NCBI GenBank assembly: GCA_040007095.1
Contig: JBDTVS010000010.1
Coordinates: 1 to 64,000 of the forward strand
Direction of reading: 5' to 3'
Source: JBDTVS01 sp040007095
GTDB lineage: Bacteria; Acidobacteriota; Vicinamibacteria; Vicinamibacterales; CAVVIG01
Length of the DNA: 64,000 nucleotides
The notes beneath the pieces are model-generated. The model had not been told where the DNA came from. It worked only from the letters and a program-made list of their open reading frames with translations, and did not search any database. The position numbers were made by a program, and so were the translations under genes. This document shows positions 1 to 9,002 of this stretch, piece after piece. Position 1 is the first letter of the stretch. Each line of letters opens with the position of its first letter.

Positions 1-119
1 AGTCGTTCAATAGTCACGATCGTGGTTCGCACGATGCCCACGTGCTCGTTGGTCCAAAACATCTCACGGCCGGACCGGGCCACGAGTCCGCTAGAATCCG
101 TGATTGGAGCGAGAGCGCG

Positions 120-575
120 ATGAAGCATGACATCTCACGACGCCATCTGCTGAGACTTGGGACCATGGCCACTGCCCTCGGCGGCGTCAGCGGCTCGGTC
201 GAAGCGGCCGATTGGACGGCGGTCGAGCGGGCCAACGCCAGGACGGTGACAGACTTCTGTGCGGGCTGGGCCGCGCGCAACATCGAGACGCTGGTCCCCT
301 TCTTCGCGGAGAAAGCCGTGTATCGCGTCACTGAAACCTCGCAGCCTATCGTTGGCCGCGCCGCGATCAGCGATTTCGCCAAGAGGTTCTTCGAACGCAT
401 GACCAGCGTCGAATTCAAGGTCAGCGAGACGTTCGCGAAGGGCCCGCTCGTCCTCAACGAGCGCGTCGACATCTTCGTCTCGCCGCAGCGCACCCAGCGC
501 TATCATGCAGTCGGCATGTTCTTCCTGGTCGATGACAAAATTGTGGAGTGGACCGACTACATCGTGAAGGACTAG
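120..575 (+). CDS. SnoaL-like (NTF2-fold) exported protein
   Basis: 151 residues. The N-terminus reads MKHDISRRHLLRLG followed by a small hydrophobic stretch and an AAD end, a twin-arginine-like signal, so the protein is probably exported. The mature part looks like a SnoaL/limonene-epoxide-hydrolase-like cone: a helix (ARTVTDFCAGWAARN), then a VPFFAEKAVYRV strand, an IVGRAAISDF turn and a closing FFLVDDKIVEWTDY strand, which is the usual order in this fold. The reading frame is open to position 42, but ATG 120 starts the signal sequence and is preceded by GGAGCGAGAG. These folds include enzymes and non-catalytic binding proteins, so the substrate cannot be inferred. It is transcribed alone, convergent with the DUF6152 unit. 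Confidence 0.72.
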   Translation: MKHDISRRHLLRLGTMATALGGVSGSVEAADWTAVERANARTVTDFCAGWAARNIETLVPFFAEKAVYRVTETSQPIVGRAAISDFAKRFFERMTSVEFKVSETFAKGPLVLNERVDIFVSPQRTQRYHAVGMFFLVDDKIVEWTDYIVKD

Positions 576-618
576 CGTCCCGTCATATCACAAGCCTTCG
601 TCCGTGTCGTGCGTGCGG

Positions 619-996
619 CTACTCCCAGCGCCCCAGCGTCTTGCCGTCGACGAACTTGGCGCCGACAAACAGGCCGGCCGTCGTACCGTCCTTCATCGGA
701 TTGACCCTGACCGTGACCTCGTCCCCAGGTTTGAACGTCGTGCTACGCCACCCGCGACGCGACAGTGTGTTGGGACTGCCGCCTTCGATACTCCACTCGT
801 GTGCGGCGCCCTTCTCTTCGACGACGAGTTGGAGCCAGATATGGGGGTTGGACCACTGCAGTTCCTTGACCGCACCCTTCAACTCAATAACCTTGGTGTC
901 GTCGAACATCGCCGCCGAGTGATGGGCGAGCAACGGCTGCACGACGAGCAGAGACCCGACCGCCGCGAAGGCCCGCACGACCGGCATCCATTTCAT
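619..996 (-). CDS. DUF6152-type secreted protein (copy 1)
   Basis: 125 residues with a signal peptide (MKWMPVVRAF...QPLLA) and then the AHHSAAMFD motif that typifies this family, followed by IELKGAVKELQWSNPHIWL and a beta-rich C-terminus. The family has no established function that I know of; the small beta-barrel-like layout suggests a periplasmic binding or accessory role (inference). It lies 17 bp downstream of the gene at 1014-1829 and is probably co-transcribed with it. The ATG at 994-996 was chosen because the upstream extension to 1311 runs through the neighbouring gene in another frame and has no signal sequence at its start. Two paralogs occur at 8443-8892 and 12374-12781. Confidence 0.85.
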   Translation of the reverse strand: MKWMPVVRAFAAVGSLLVVQPLLAHHSAAMFDDTKVIELKGAVKELQWSNPHIWLQLVVEEKGAAHEWSIEGGSPNTLSRRGWRSTTFKPGDEVTVRVNPMKDGTTAGLFVGAKFVDGKTLGRWE

Positions 997-1013
997 GTTG
1001 TCACCTCGGTCGC

Positions 1014-1829
1014 TCACTTGACGACTTTGTCGATTGGCTTCCCGTCGGGACCAAGTGTCAGCGTGCGTCCCGAGTCGCTGATTGGGTTCCGGTTGTTCTC
1101 GGCGCAGGCATAGTCCCACCCCCACGTCCCCGCCGGCTGACGACGGTATCGCTTGGTGACAGGCCATGGCGCCTTCAGCGCTTTCGGATCGGTCACGATC
1201 ATCTGCGCCTCCATCGTCGTCTCGTCGAGCCGGCGCAGTCGGGTGGTCACGCGGCTGGCATCGCTCAGCACGAGACCGGTGCGGTCCAGGATGACGTCCT
1301 TGCCGCTCCATCCCTTCATGCTGATCGTGTCGAAGACCAGCGTGTCGCCCTCCCAGTGTCCGACGGAGCTGCCGTTGTAGGTGGGCCAGAGGTCCTCCTT
1401 GGCGGGGTGCGTCCGGCCATCCGTATAGATCCGCAGGATATTCGGACCGTTCTCAGCCAGGATCACGACCTTTTCCGGCGTCACCGCAAACTCGTAGACG
1501 TCCGGGACGTTCATCATCCTGGGGAACCCGTGGGGTGTGCCGCACGTACTGATGGGATCTGGAAACGTCCCCTGCCTGATCAGATCGATGTGCCGCTTGT
1601 ACAGCGCTTCCCATTCATCGTTGTACGGCGGAAACTCCCTGACTCCCGGGTCGCCGGCACGGCCATTCGGCGGCTGCACCGTCGCCGGGTCGAACACCGT
1701 GGGCCCCTGCATCACCCAGGCCCCGCTCCAATCTGGAAGGCCCTTGGGTAGAGCTCCCGCTGACTGACCATAGGCGGCCTTTGTCGCAATGGCGCCGAGC
1801 GTTGCCAGACAGAGGAGGGCTCGCCTCAT
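1014..1829 (-). CDS. Conserved secreted protein of the 'PDWSGAW' family
   Basis: 271 residues. Signal peptide MRRALLCLATLGAIATKAAYGQ, then LPDWSGAWVMQGP, a motif like PDLSGSWQG in the protein at 13831-14682. The two also share a GHWEGDTLVFDTIS / GRWEGDTLVLDSIG segment and similar spacing, so they are paralogs. The family is common next to DUF6152 genes in Acidobacteriota (from memory, not searched) and has no function I can name. Cysteines occur in STCGTPHG and YACAEN. The frame is open 21 codons further upstream, but the signal peptide starts at 1829. Probably the first gene of a two-gene unit with the DUF6152 gene. Confidence 0.75.
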   Translation of the reverse strand: MRRALLCLATLGAIATKAAYGQSAGALPKGLPDWSGAWVMQGPTVFDPATVQPPNGRAGDPGVREFPPYNDEWEALYKRHIDLIRQGTFPDPISTCGTPHGFPRMMNVPDVYEFAVTPEKVVILAENGPNILRIYTDGRTHPAKEDLWPTYNGSSVGHWEGDTLVFDTISMKGWSGKDVILDRTGLVLSDASRVTTRLRRLDETTMEAQMIVTDPKALKAPWPVTKRYRRQPAGTWGWDYACAENNRNPISDSGRTLTLGPDGKPIDKVVK

Positions 1830-2109
1830 CGAAGATTTCCTCCAGGCCGGGGAGCACGCTCCCGAGGTGAATCCGCGGCACCCTTTCGTCATCGGCCGAT
1901 TCTACTCCCCCCGACGTTGACGCAGTATCAGAAGTCGACGGTGGCGTTGATGATGCCCGCCTCGAGAAAGCAGCGCAAGATCGTCACATTCCGCCCTTCC
2001 CCGCGGCTCCGACGAATGCGCCAACGCCTCGGACATTGCGGCAACCCCCTCACCCAGACGAAAATCGAACGACGGTCAACGGCACCACACAGAATCACGG
2101 GGCGAGTGG

Positions 2110-3156
2110 ATGGAATATCGCGTACTGGGACGAACCGGCCCGAAGGTCAGCCTCATCGGACTGGGCACCATGACCTTCGGCGAACAGAACACAGAAGCCG
2201 AGGGACATGAGCAGATCGACTGCGCCCTCGACCACGGTGTCAACCTCATCGACACTTCAGAAATGTATGCGGTGCCTCCGCGCGCCGAGACGTATGGTGC
2301 CACCGAGCGCATCATCGGCTCCTGGATTCGCACGCGCGGCAAGCGCGACCGGATTGTCTTGTGCACCAAGGTGGCGGGTCCCGGCCATGCGCTGGGATTG
2401 ACGCACGTGCGGAACGGCAACAACAAGCTGGACCGACGCAACATCGTCGAAGCTATCGACGCCAGTCTGAAGCGGCTGCAAACCGACTATGTGGATTTGT
2501 ATCAGGTGCATTGGCCCGAACGGACCACCAATTTCTTCGGGCGTCTGGGCTATCAGCATGCGGAGCACGAAGACGTCACCCCGATCGAGGAGACGTTAGG
2601 GGTTCTGGACGAACTGGTGCGATCGGGCAAGGTCCGTCACGTCGGGCTTTCCAACGAGACCCCGTGGGGGCTTCATCGGTATTTGCGCCTCGCCGAAGAA
2701 CGGGGAATGCCGCGGGTGATGAGTATCCAGAACCCTTACAGCCTGCTGAACCGCAGCTTCGAGATCGGTCTGGCGGAAATGGCCATCAAGGAGGACGTGG
2801 GGCTGCTGGCGTACTCGCCGCTCGGGTTTGGCGTATTGACAGGGAAGTTCCTGGACGGAGCTCGTCCTCCAGCGGCGCGGGTTGTGCGGTGGAGCCGCTT
2901 CGCGCGCTACAGCGGGACGAGGGCGGAGCAGGCCACCGCGGCGTATGTCGCGATCGCCCGCGATCAGGGCCTGAATCCGGCGCAGATGGCGCTGGCGTTC
3001 GTGAACCGCCAGCGCTTCGTGACCAGCACGCTGATTGGCGCCACCACGCTCGAACAGCTCGCGACCAACCTGGCAAGTATCGAGGTGAGGCTCTCGGACG
3101 AGATCATGCAGGCTATCGAGTCTGTGCACCGCACGTACTCCAACCCCTGTCCTTGA
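2110..3156 (+). CDS. tas: NADP(H)-dependent aldo-keto reductase, Tas type
   Basis: 348 residues, matching the length of E. coli Tas (about 346). It begins MEYRVLGRTGPKVSLIGLGTMTFG. The AKR catalytic tetrad is visible: Asp and Tyr in DTSEMY, Lys in CTKVAG and His in YQVHWPE. The signature SNETPWG and the C-terminal cofactor loop STLIGATTLEQL are also present. Family knowledge: a TIM-barrel, cytosolic oxidoreductase that reduces aldehydes or ketones with NADPH; Tas complements a prephenate dehydrogenase defect in E. coli, but its physiological substrate is uncertain. It is convergent with the NHL gene, leaving 26 bp between stop codons. Confidence 0.92.
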   Translation: MEYRVLGRTGPKVSLIGLGTMTFGEQNTEAEGHEQIDCALDHGVNLIDTSEMYAVPPRAETYGATERIIGSWIRTRGKRDRIVLCTKVAGPGHALGLTHVRNGNNKLDRRNIVEAIDASLKRLQTDYVDLYQVHWPERTTNFFGRLGYQHAEHEDVTPIEETLGVLDELVRSGKVRHVGLSNETPWGLHRYLRLAEERGMPRVMSIQNPYSLLNRSFEIGLAEMAIKEDVGLLAYSPLGFGVLTGKFLDGARPPAARVVRWSRFARYSGTRAEQATAAYVAIARDQGLNPAQMALAFVNRQRFVTSTLIGATTLEQLATNLASIEVRLSDEIMQAIESVHRTYSNPCP

Positions 3157-3182
3157 GCGGCGGCCGCGCGAAGTACTCCGTA

Positions 3183-4292
3183 CTATGCCAGGACCCGGAT
3201 GCGGTGATTCTCGCTGTCGCCGATGTAGAGGCGCGAGCCCTGGAGGAACACGCCGTGCGGCCGCGCCATCTTGCACGCGCGTGGGTCGCCGTCGGGGCCG
3301 TCCCCCCGTTGTCCCGTGCCCACGACCGTGCTGACCGTACCCGACTGGAGATCGACGGCGCGGATCACATGATTCTCGGTGTCCGAGATGTAGAGCACGT
3401 TGCCGCCGAGGGCAATGCCTTTGGGCCCGTTCAGGGGCGAGCCTGGCGCGCCGAACTTCGCCGCCAGCGCCGGGCCGCCGTCCCCTTCGTAGCCCAGCTC
3501 TCCCGTCCCGGCAAGCCTCCGCAACCGCCCTTGCGAAGGGTTCATCGCGAGCACTTTGTTGCCGGCGCGCAGGATGAGATACATCGTGCCGTCTGGCGCC
3601 ATCTCGATCGACCGCGGTGCCGCGAGGGGGCTTGTGAGCATGTCGCCCGCGTCGGGCGTGGCGGCGTTCTCGCCGGTGCCGGCGAAGGTCGAGATCACGC
3701 CGGTTCGCGCCTCGATCCGGCGCACCCGATGATTGTTGATGTCGCAGATGTAGACGTTGTCCGCCGGATCGAGCGCGATGCTGTGCGGCTGATTGAGCTG
3801 TGCCGCGCTGGCCGGTCCACCGTCGCCGCTGTAGCCGGCGGTGCCCGTCCCGGCGAGGGTGGTGATGACCTTGGTCCGCAGGTCGACGTGACGAACGACG
3901 TGCGAGTCGCGCTCGGCGACGACGATATTGCCTTTGCTGTCGAAGCGAACTTCGTGAGGTGCGCTCAACTGCGCGGCGGTGGCGGAGCCGCCGTCCCCGC
4001 TGTGCCCTTTCGTGCCGTTGCCGGCGATCACGGTGATACGGCGTTCACGCTCATCGAGTCGCAGCACCCGGTTACTGCCGAAATCCGCCCAGTAGAGAGC
4101 GCCGTCGGGACCGATCACGAGGCCATACGGATTGTTGATCGGCGCGCTGTCCGCTGATGCGCCATCGGGTGCGGCGCCGGCACTGCCGGTGCCGGCGATC
4201 GTCCGAATGCGCAGCGACGACTGGCCATAGACGGCGGACGCCGCGAGCACGGCACCACTCCCCCACAAGAAGTCGCGTCTGGTGTGTTTCAT
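3183..4292 (-). CDS. Exported NHL-repeat six-bladed propeller protein
   Basis: 369 residues. The N-terminus MKHTRRDFLWGSGAVLAASAVYG is a twin-arginine signal. Six repeats follow, each with an (I/L/F/V)AGTG-type start, a GDGGPA-like loop, a P-x-G/S-I/V-A-x-D strand and a closing (D/E)xxNHR(V/I)R strand: a complete NHL beta-propeller with no extra catalytic domain. Family knowledge: such propellers bind ligands or act as peptidyl-alpha-hydroxyglycine lyases when fused; none of the extra domains is present here. The start is fixed by the Tat motif. No obvious operon partner. Confidence 0.82.
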   Translation of the reverse strand: MKHTRRDFLWGSGAVLAASAVYGQSSLRIRTIAGTGSAGAAPDGASADSAPINNPYGLVIGPDGALYWADFGSNRVLRLDERERRITVIAGNGTKGHSGDGGSATAAQLSAPHEVRFDSKGNIVVAERDSHVVRHVDLRTKVITTLAGTGTAGYSGDGGPASAAQLNQPHSIALDPADNVYICDINNHRVRRIEARTGVISTFAGTGENAATPDAGDMLTSPLAAPRSIEMAPDGTMYLILRAGNKVLAMNPSQGRLRRLAGTGELGYEGDGGPALAAKFGAPGSPLNGPKGIALGGNVLYISDTENHVIRAVDLQSGTVSTVVGTGQRGDGPDGDPRACKMARPHGVFLQGSRLYIGDSENHRIRVLA

Positions 4293-4647
4293 CTCAATGG
4301 TGCATCCCTGTCATCGCCGGGCTCTCGCTCGAGCGGGTTGATGTCGTCATCATACGCCGTCCGAATCGGGAGGCCTGACGAAGATCTGGACCGCCGGTCG
4401 CGCCGGAGATCCTTGCGCTGCGGTTCAACCCCTTGGCACGGGGCGAAACACCGCGAGGGCCGTCGGCCGGTCCCGGTTTCGGCCTCGACACTTCGGCACG
4501 GATCATCGACGCACACCTCGGCGCGCTGTCGGTGCAGTCGTCCCCTGACTTGGTAACGATCTCTACGGTGATGCTGCCGAAGAGTTGACCCTCGCTCCTC
4601 TCGACGTGGAACGACGCTTGCAAACAGATTGCGACAATCGAGCACCC
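4293..4647. other. Intergenic region without a convincing gene
   Basis: 355 bp between the divergent NHL and metallopeptidase genes. The open frames here lack a plausible start and ribosome binding site and have no recognisable protein pattern. Promoters for both flanking genes must lie here, but I see no clear site. Confidence 0.5.
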
Positions 4648-5742
4648 ATGAAAATCTTCCACTGCGACCACTGTAGTCAGCTGGCCCTGTTTGAAAATAC
4701 GGAGTGTCTGCACTGCGGCCATCTGCTCGCGTACTTGCCGGACATCGGGCAAGTCGCCTCGCTCGATCCTGTGGATGGCGGGCTGTGGCGTTCGCCGCTC
4801 CCGGAAGCCAACGGACGGACGTACCGTCAGTGCGTGAATTACTCGGACCAGCAGATCTGCAACTGGGCGATTGACGCCGCCGACCCTGATACGCTCTGCG
4901 CGTCCTGCCGGCTGACGCGAGTCATTCCCGATTTGACCGTCCCTGGGCATCGTGAAGCCTGGTTTCGCATTGAGGCCGCGAAGCGCCGCTTGGTCTACAC
5001 ACTATTGAGCCTCGGTCTGCCGATCGTGAGCAGACTGGAGAACCCGGCCGGAGGCCTGGCATTCGACCTCCTCGCGGATGCGCCCGCCGGCCAGGCGCCG
5101 GTCTTGACGGGACACGATGAGGGCGTGATTACGCTCAATGTTGCGGAAGCCAACGACGTCGAACGCGAACGCCGCAGAACCGAGCTCCACGAACCGTATC
5201 GCACTCTGCTCGGACATTTCAGGCACGAGATCGGTCACTACTACTGGGACCAGTTGATCCGGAACAGCGATCAGCTCAACGCCTTTCGCGAGCTGTTCGG
5301 CGACGAACGACAGGATTATGCGCAAGCGCTTGCGCATCACTATGAGACGGGCCCGGTTGCGGGCTGGGTCGAGCGATTCGTCAGCGCGTACGCGGGGTCT
5401 CATCCCTGGGAAGACTGGGCGGAAACGTGGGCGCACTATCTGCACATGACCGATACGGTCGAGACCGCGGCAGCATGTGGAGTGTCGATTCGGCCACGCC
5501 GGATGGACGAACCCGTGCTGGTACGCATGCCTGGACGGACGGGCTCGCCGGCCGCGTCGTTCGATCAGCTGATCGAGACTTGGTTTCCCCTGACCTACGT
5601 CCTCAACAACCTGAATCGTGGTCTGGGCCTGCCTGACGCGTATCCGTTTGTCCTCTCCACACCGGTGATCGACAAGCTGCGCTTCGTCCACGAAATCGTC
5701 GCGCTCCAGGGTGCCGCGTCGTCAGCCACCGGAACCGCGTGA
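4648..5742 (+). CDS. Putative zinc-binding metallopeptidase (Peptidase_Mx type)
   Basis: 364 residues, cytoplasmic. An N-terminal zinc-ribbon-like segment has paired CxxC motifs (CDHC and CLHC in the first 25 residues) and a further CASC. The catalytic HExxH is present as HEIGHYYW in the middle of the protein, with an AETWAHYLHM helix downstream that is typical of the family and probably gives the third ligand. Family knowledge: proteins with this zinc-ribbon plus HEIGHYYWD layout are annotated as putative zinc metallopeptidases of unknown substrate. ATG 4648 directly precedes the first zinc knuckle; the frame is open 21 codons further upstream. Confidence 0.85.
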   Translation: MKIFHCDHCSQLALFENTECLHCGHLLAYLPDIGQVASLDPVDGGLWRSPLPEANGRTYRQCVNYSDQQICNWAIDAADPDTLCASCRLTRVIPDLTVPGHREAWFRIEAAKRRLVYTLLSLGLPIVSRLENPAGGLAFDLLADAPAGQAPVLTGHDEGVITLNVAEANDVERERRRTELHEPYRTLLGHFRHEIGHYYWDQLIRNSDQLNAFRELFGDERQDYAQALAHHYETGPVAGWVERFVSAYAGSHPWEDWAETWAHYLHMTDTVETAAACGVSIRPRRMDEPVLVRMPGRTGSPAASFDQLIETWFPLTYVLNNLNRGLGLPDAYPFVLSTPVIDKLRFVHEIVALQGAASSATGTA

Positions 5743-6351
5743 GCTCGGCACTTCCCTGCTCTTCTCATGGAGTTCGCGTTCCACCTGCAATTGCCCTTCA
5801 CGCCGGCATGGCAAATCCCTTGGAAATCCGGCGTGAACGGAGGCTGCACGTTGGACACGTCCTTGCAATGGATCCCCCATCGCTGACCGTGCCACTTGAG
5901 GCAAGGAGAGATGCTTGTGGCGCAATCAGTGCCGTAATCGAGAGATAACGGCCTTGGAGGGGACAATGGGTGACACGGACTTCGATCGAAGATCGGATCA
6001 GCACGATTCTCAAGATATTCCTGGTCACGACCAGGGCACGTCTGGCGCGGACAGCGAGCGCCGCGACGCCCACAGCCTCCCTGGCACCAACCAGGCTGGG
6101 AAAGGGCCTGGCGCCGACGACGAGGACGACCAGCAGCCCAATCAACCCGGCGGGACTGGTGCGCCAGCGAGTCAACACCGCAAGGCCTAACGGATTCTGC
6201 GGCGCTGATCGCATGTCAACACGGTGTCCACCGGTGACATGGCCATGACGAGCGGCGGGCGCGTGGCTGGCTCGCCGTCGCGGCTGCGTGTGCCGTCGCA
6301 TGGCTTGCCGCGCCGACTGTTTCGCAGCACCCATCAGACGAGAGAGCCACC
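5743..6351. other. 609 bp without a supportable gene, possibly decayed
   Basis: Several short overlapping frames exist on both strands. The minus-strand frame around 5960-6190 has a hydrophobic, Leu/Val-rich reading, and a plus-strand frame starting near 5966 (after GGAGGGG) gives a very hydrophilic 74-residue product. Neither resembles a known family, and they overlap. I read this as non-coding or as the remains of a membrane-protein gene. Confidence 0.35.
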
Positions 6352-7209
6352 ATGCGATTTCATGTGTCGTCGGAACTGGAGTATCGGGCAAGGTTTCCTT
6401 CGACGCTTATTCTCAACATACATGCGCAGCGGAGCGCCTCTCAGGTCATCGTGAAGGAGCACCTGGCGGTCAAGCCGCGCCTCAAGCTCGAAGAATTCAC
6501 GCAGGAGGCGACCGGCAACCGGTTTCTGCGGCTCGAGACCGGCCGGCACAAGAAGCTGGCCTTGAAGTACTCCGCGACCGTCGATTGCGAGTATCAGACC
6601 TACCGGGCGGGCGCGGTCGCGTCCACTCCCGTGTCGGCGCTGAGCGCCGCGACGATTCCCTACCTGTTTCCGAGCCGCTTTTGCCAATCCGATCGGTTGA
6701 GCCGGCTCGCCTGGGATCTGTTCGGCAAGATCGAGAATCCTCACCAGAAAGTCGTGGCGATCACGGACTGGATCCACGACAACGTCGAGTACCTCCGCGG
6801 CTCGACCGACTCGATGACGTCGGCGTACGACACCGTCACGCAGCGGACCGGCGTCTGCCGTGACTTTTCGCACCTGGCGATTGCGCTGTGCCGCGCCCTC
6901 AACATTCCCGCCCGCTATTTCTCCGGTTACGCCTACCAGCTCGACCCGCCCGATTTCCACGCCTGTCTCGAATGTTTCATTGGCGGCGCATGGACCGTGT
7001 TCGACGCCACTCGCCTCGCTCATCTGAACGGGCTGGTTCGCATCGGCACTGGCCGTGACGCCGCGGATGCCGCGGTGGCCAGCATCTTCGGCAGCGTGAC
7101 GTGCACGTCCATCGCCGTCAGTTGCCATCTCGCCAAAGGCGAAAAGTTCCAGCCGATCGACCGGAAACAGCTGAAGCGCGGCGGCGTGGCCCTCGGCCCG
7201 CCGGCGTGA
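6352..7209 (+). CDS. Transglutaminase-like cysteine protease-fold protein (1 of 2)
   Basis: 285 residues, no signal peptide. An N-terminal beta-sandwich (about 1-110) is followed by a transglutaminase core with the catalytic triad in order: Cys in TGVCRDFSH, His in PDFHACLE and Asp in VFDATRL. Family knowledge: these bacterial transglutaminase-like proteins are usually cytoplasmic and often sit beside alpha-E and circularly permuted ATP-grasp genes; those partners are absent here. It is followed after 10 bp by a second member of the superfamily and is very probably co-transcribed with it. Confidence 0.88.
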   Translation: MRFHVSSELEYRARFPSTLILNIHAQRSASQVIVKEHLAVKPRLKLEEFTQEATGNRFLRLETGRHKKLALKYSATVDCEYQTYRAGAVASTPVSALSAATIPYLFPSRFCQSDRLSRLAWDLFGKIENPHQKVVAITDWIHDNVEYLRGSTDSMTSAYDTVTQRTGVCRDFSHLAIALCRALNIPARYFSGYAYQLDPPDFHACLECFIGGAWTVFDATRLAHLNGLVRIGTGRDAADAAVASIFGSVTCTSIAVSCHLAKGEKFQPIDRKQLKRGGVALGPPA

Positions 7210-7219
7210 TCGGGTTCTC

Positions 7220-8092
7220 ATGCGCCTGCGGATCGAGCACGTCACGGTCTATACCTATGCGCGGCCCGTCACCTTCCATCGTCATCGACTGGTGATTCGA
7301 CCGCGCGAAGGCCACGACCTCCGCGTCGAGCGCATGCACCTGCAGCTCGAGCCGGCGCATCACGTGCAGTGGATCCGCGATGTGTTCGGCAACTCCATCG
7401 CGCTCGTCGATTGGCTCGAACCGGCCCAGACGCTGCGCATCGTCAACGACGTGGTCGTGGAACGCACCGCTCCGTTTCCCGCCCGGACGTTGCATCAGCC
7501 ATGGGCCGTGCCATTCCCGCCCCAATACGATCCACTGGAAACGGCCATCGTCGCGGCGTACTCGCAGCCAAGCTACGCCGACGATGTACCTGCGCTGCAG
7601 GCGTGGCTCCTCGAGATGCCGAGCATGGAGCCACGCGATGCCGAGGGTACGATGCTCGCGCTGTGCCGCTACGTGTTCTCGACGGTGAAGTACCTCCGCC
7701 GCACGGAAAAGGGGGTGCAGACTCCTGCCGAGACGCTCCGTGTGGCGAGTGGTTCCTGCCGCGACATGGCGACGCTATTGATGGAGGGCGCCCGTGTCCA
7801 AGGCGTCGCAGCCCGCTTCGCCAGCGGGTATCTGCACGGACGCGCCTCGCTGGCGGGCAACGCTTCCACACACGCCTGGACCGAGGTCTACCTGCCGACG
7901 CTTGGCTGGCGTGGATTCGATCCCACCATCGGCGGCATCTCGTCCACCCGGCACATCGTCACCGGCGTCTGCACGCATCCGCGCGGCGTCATGCCCGTAT
8001 CGGGAACCTTTACCGGCGCACAAGCCGACTGTCTGGGGTTCACGGCGAGCGTCAAGACGGCGCTGCTTCGCGATGACGAATCAGTGAGCTAG
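7220..8092 (+). CDS. Transglutaminase-like cysteine protease-fold protein (2 of 2)
   Basis: 290 residues. It starts with MRLRIEHVTVYTYARPV, the standard N-terminal strand of this subfamily, and carries the triad Cys (GSCRDMATL), His (STHAWTEVYLP) and Asp (FDPTIGG). It is clearly a divergent paralog of the preceding gene and more similar to the common 'transglutaminase family' proteins with the HAWxEVYLP motif. The pair probably acts on the same peptide or isopeptide substrate (inference); no substrate can be named. Confidence 0.9.
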   Translation: MRLRIEHVTVYTYARPVTFHRHRLVIRPREGHDLRVERMHLQLEPAHHVQWIRDVFGNSIALVDWLEPAQTLRIVNDVVVERTAPFPARTLHQPWAVPFPPQYDPLETAIVAAYSQPSYADDVPALQAWLLEMPSMEPRDAEGTMLALCRYVFSTVKYLRRTEKGVQTPAETLRVASGSCRDMATLLMEGARVQGVAARFASGYLHGRASLAGNASTHAWTEVYLPTLGWRGFDPTIGGISSTRHIVTGVCTHPRGVMPVSGTFTGAQADCLGFTASVKTALLRDDESVS

Positions 8093-8135
8093 TACGACTC
8101 TGTTGGATCCGGAGTCGCGTTGCTCGGCGCCCTCT

Positions 8136-8297
8136 CTACTTCGTCGCGTCTTTTGCTGCGTCCTTTGCCTTGTCGACGGCCTTGTCGACCTTTTCCCCGG
8201 CCTTCTCAAGAGGGCCCTTCTTTTCAGGACAGGCACTGGTAGCGAGCGCCACCGATGACAGGGCCAGGACGATGATGCTGTTGCGAATGATCTTCAT
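8136..8297 (-). CDS. Small secreted Lys/Ala-rich protein
   Basis: 53 residues. MKIIRNSIIVLALSSVALATSAC is a signal peptide ending at a cysteine. The -3 residue is Thr, so a lipobox is possible but weak. The rest is a charged amphipathic helix with a KAGEKVDKAVDKAKDAAKD pattern. Such entericidin-like or helix-only envelope proteins are common and often stress-induced, but this one cannot be assigned. ATG 8297 is preferred over an in-frame upstream start because it begins the signal sequence. Confidence 0.6.
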   Translation of the reverse strand: MKIIRNSIIVLALSSVALATSACPEKKGPLEKAGEKVDKAVDKAKDAAKDATK

Positions 8298-8442
8298 GCT
8301 ACCGATTATGCCGGACTTCGCGAAGCGACACATGTCTCCGATTGAGCAGGGTCAACGGTCGTCCTGATTTCGTTGAAGAGCAGTACGGCGAGAGGTAACC
8401 GTCTGTCAACGTTTGCTCTGCTGGCCGTTCGTGCCGCAATGT

Positions 8443-8892
8443 TCAGAACGTCGGTCCTCCGCCAAAGGCCAGAACATCGCCGTTGGAGAACCTGATTTGC
8501 CCCCCTCCCACGATGTGGGCGGATTGTCTCGCGTCATCGGGTCGCGTCAGCAAGACCGTCTGTGTATCGTTCAGAAAAAGCGGGTTGCGAGGCGGCCACA
8601 CGCGAGCAGAGATCGAAATGCCCGGCTGCAGCCGCTCCTTCAAGCCTACCTGACGCATCGCGTTGTTCAGTGAAGCGCCTTGGAGAATCCATGTCTCCGG
8701 TTCGCCTTTTTCATCCTTCGACTGGAGAAACAAGACAATGTGCGGATTGATCCACATTACGCGCAGGACATCGCCTTGCAATGTGACGGCTTTGGCCACG
8801 TCGAAATAGAGCGGATTCGAGTGATGGGCTGTCGCCGGGATTCCGGACACCATGACACCTGCCAGGACGGCCATTCCAAACGCACGTCTCAT
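8443..8892 (-). CDS. DUF6152-type secreted protein (copy 2)
   Basis: 149 residues: signal peptide MRRAFGMAVLAGVMVSGIPAT, then AHHSNPLYFD, LQGDVLRVMWINPHIVL and a WILQGAS strand, matching the family pattern. It is longer at the C-terminus than the other two copies in this window and ends in a Gly-rich FGGGPTF tail. It stands alone on the minus strand with GGAGGA just upstream of the start, so translation should be efficient. Function unknown. Confidence 0.82.
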   Translation of the reverse strand: MRRAFGMAVLAGVMVSGIPATAHHSNPLYFDVAKAVTLQGDVLRVMWINPHIVLFLQSKDEKGEPETWILQGASLNNAMRQVGLKERLQPGISISARVWPPRNPLFLNDTQTVLLTRPDDARQSAHIVGGGQIRFSNGDVLAFGGGPTF

Positions 8893-9002
8893 GGATCGTC
8901 CTCCTCTATCGTCAATCGCCGCAGATCGGCGCGTTCATACGGTATAGAGGCCGCGTGACTGGTTTGTTAGGCGGCCGCTAACCGCCGCGGTGGCTCGAAT
9001 CG

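Noticed and set aside
2361..4157. 598-codon open frame on the plus strand across the aldo-keto reductase and the NHL gene
   Set aside because: It overlaps two well-supported genes; the product is Arg/Gly-rich without domains and reads as a high-GC shadow frame.
5798..6391. Minus-strand hydrophobic frame upstream of the transglutaminase genes as a membrane protein gene
   Set aside because: It has no ribosome binding site, no clear signal and overlaps other equally weak frames; treated as non-coding or decayed.
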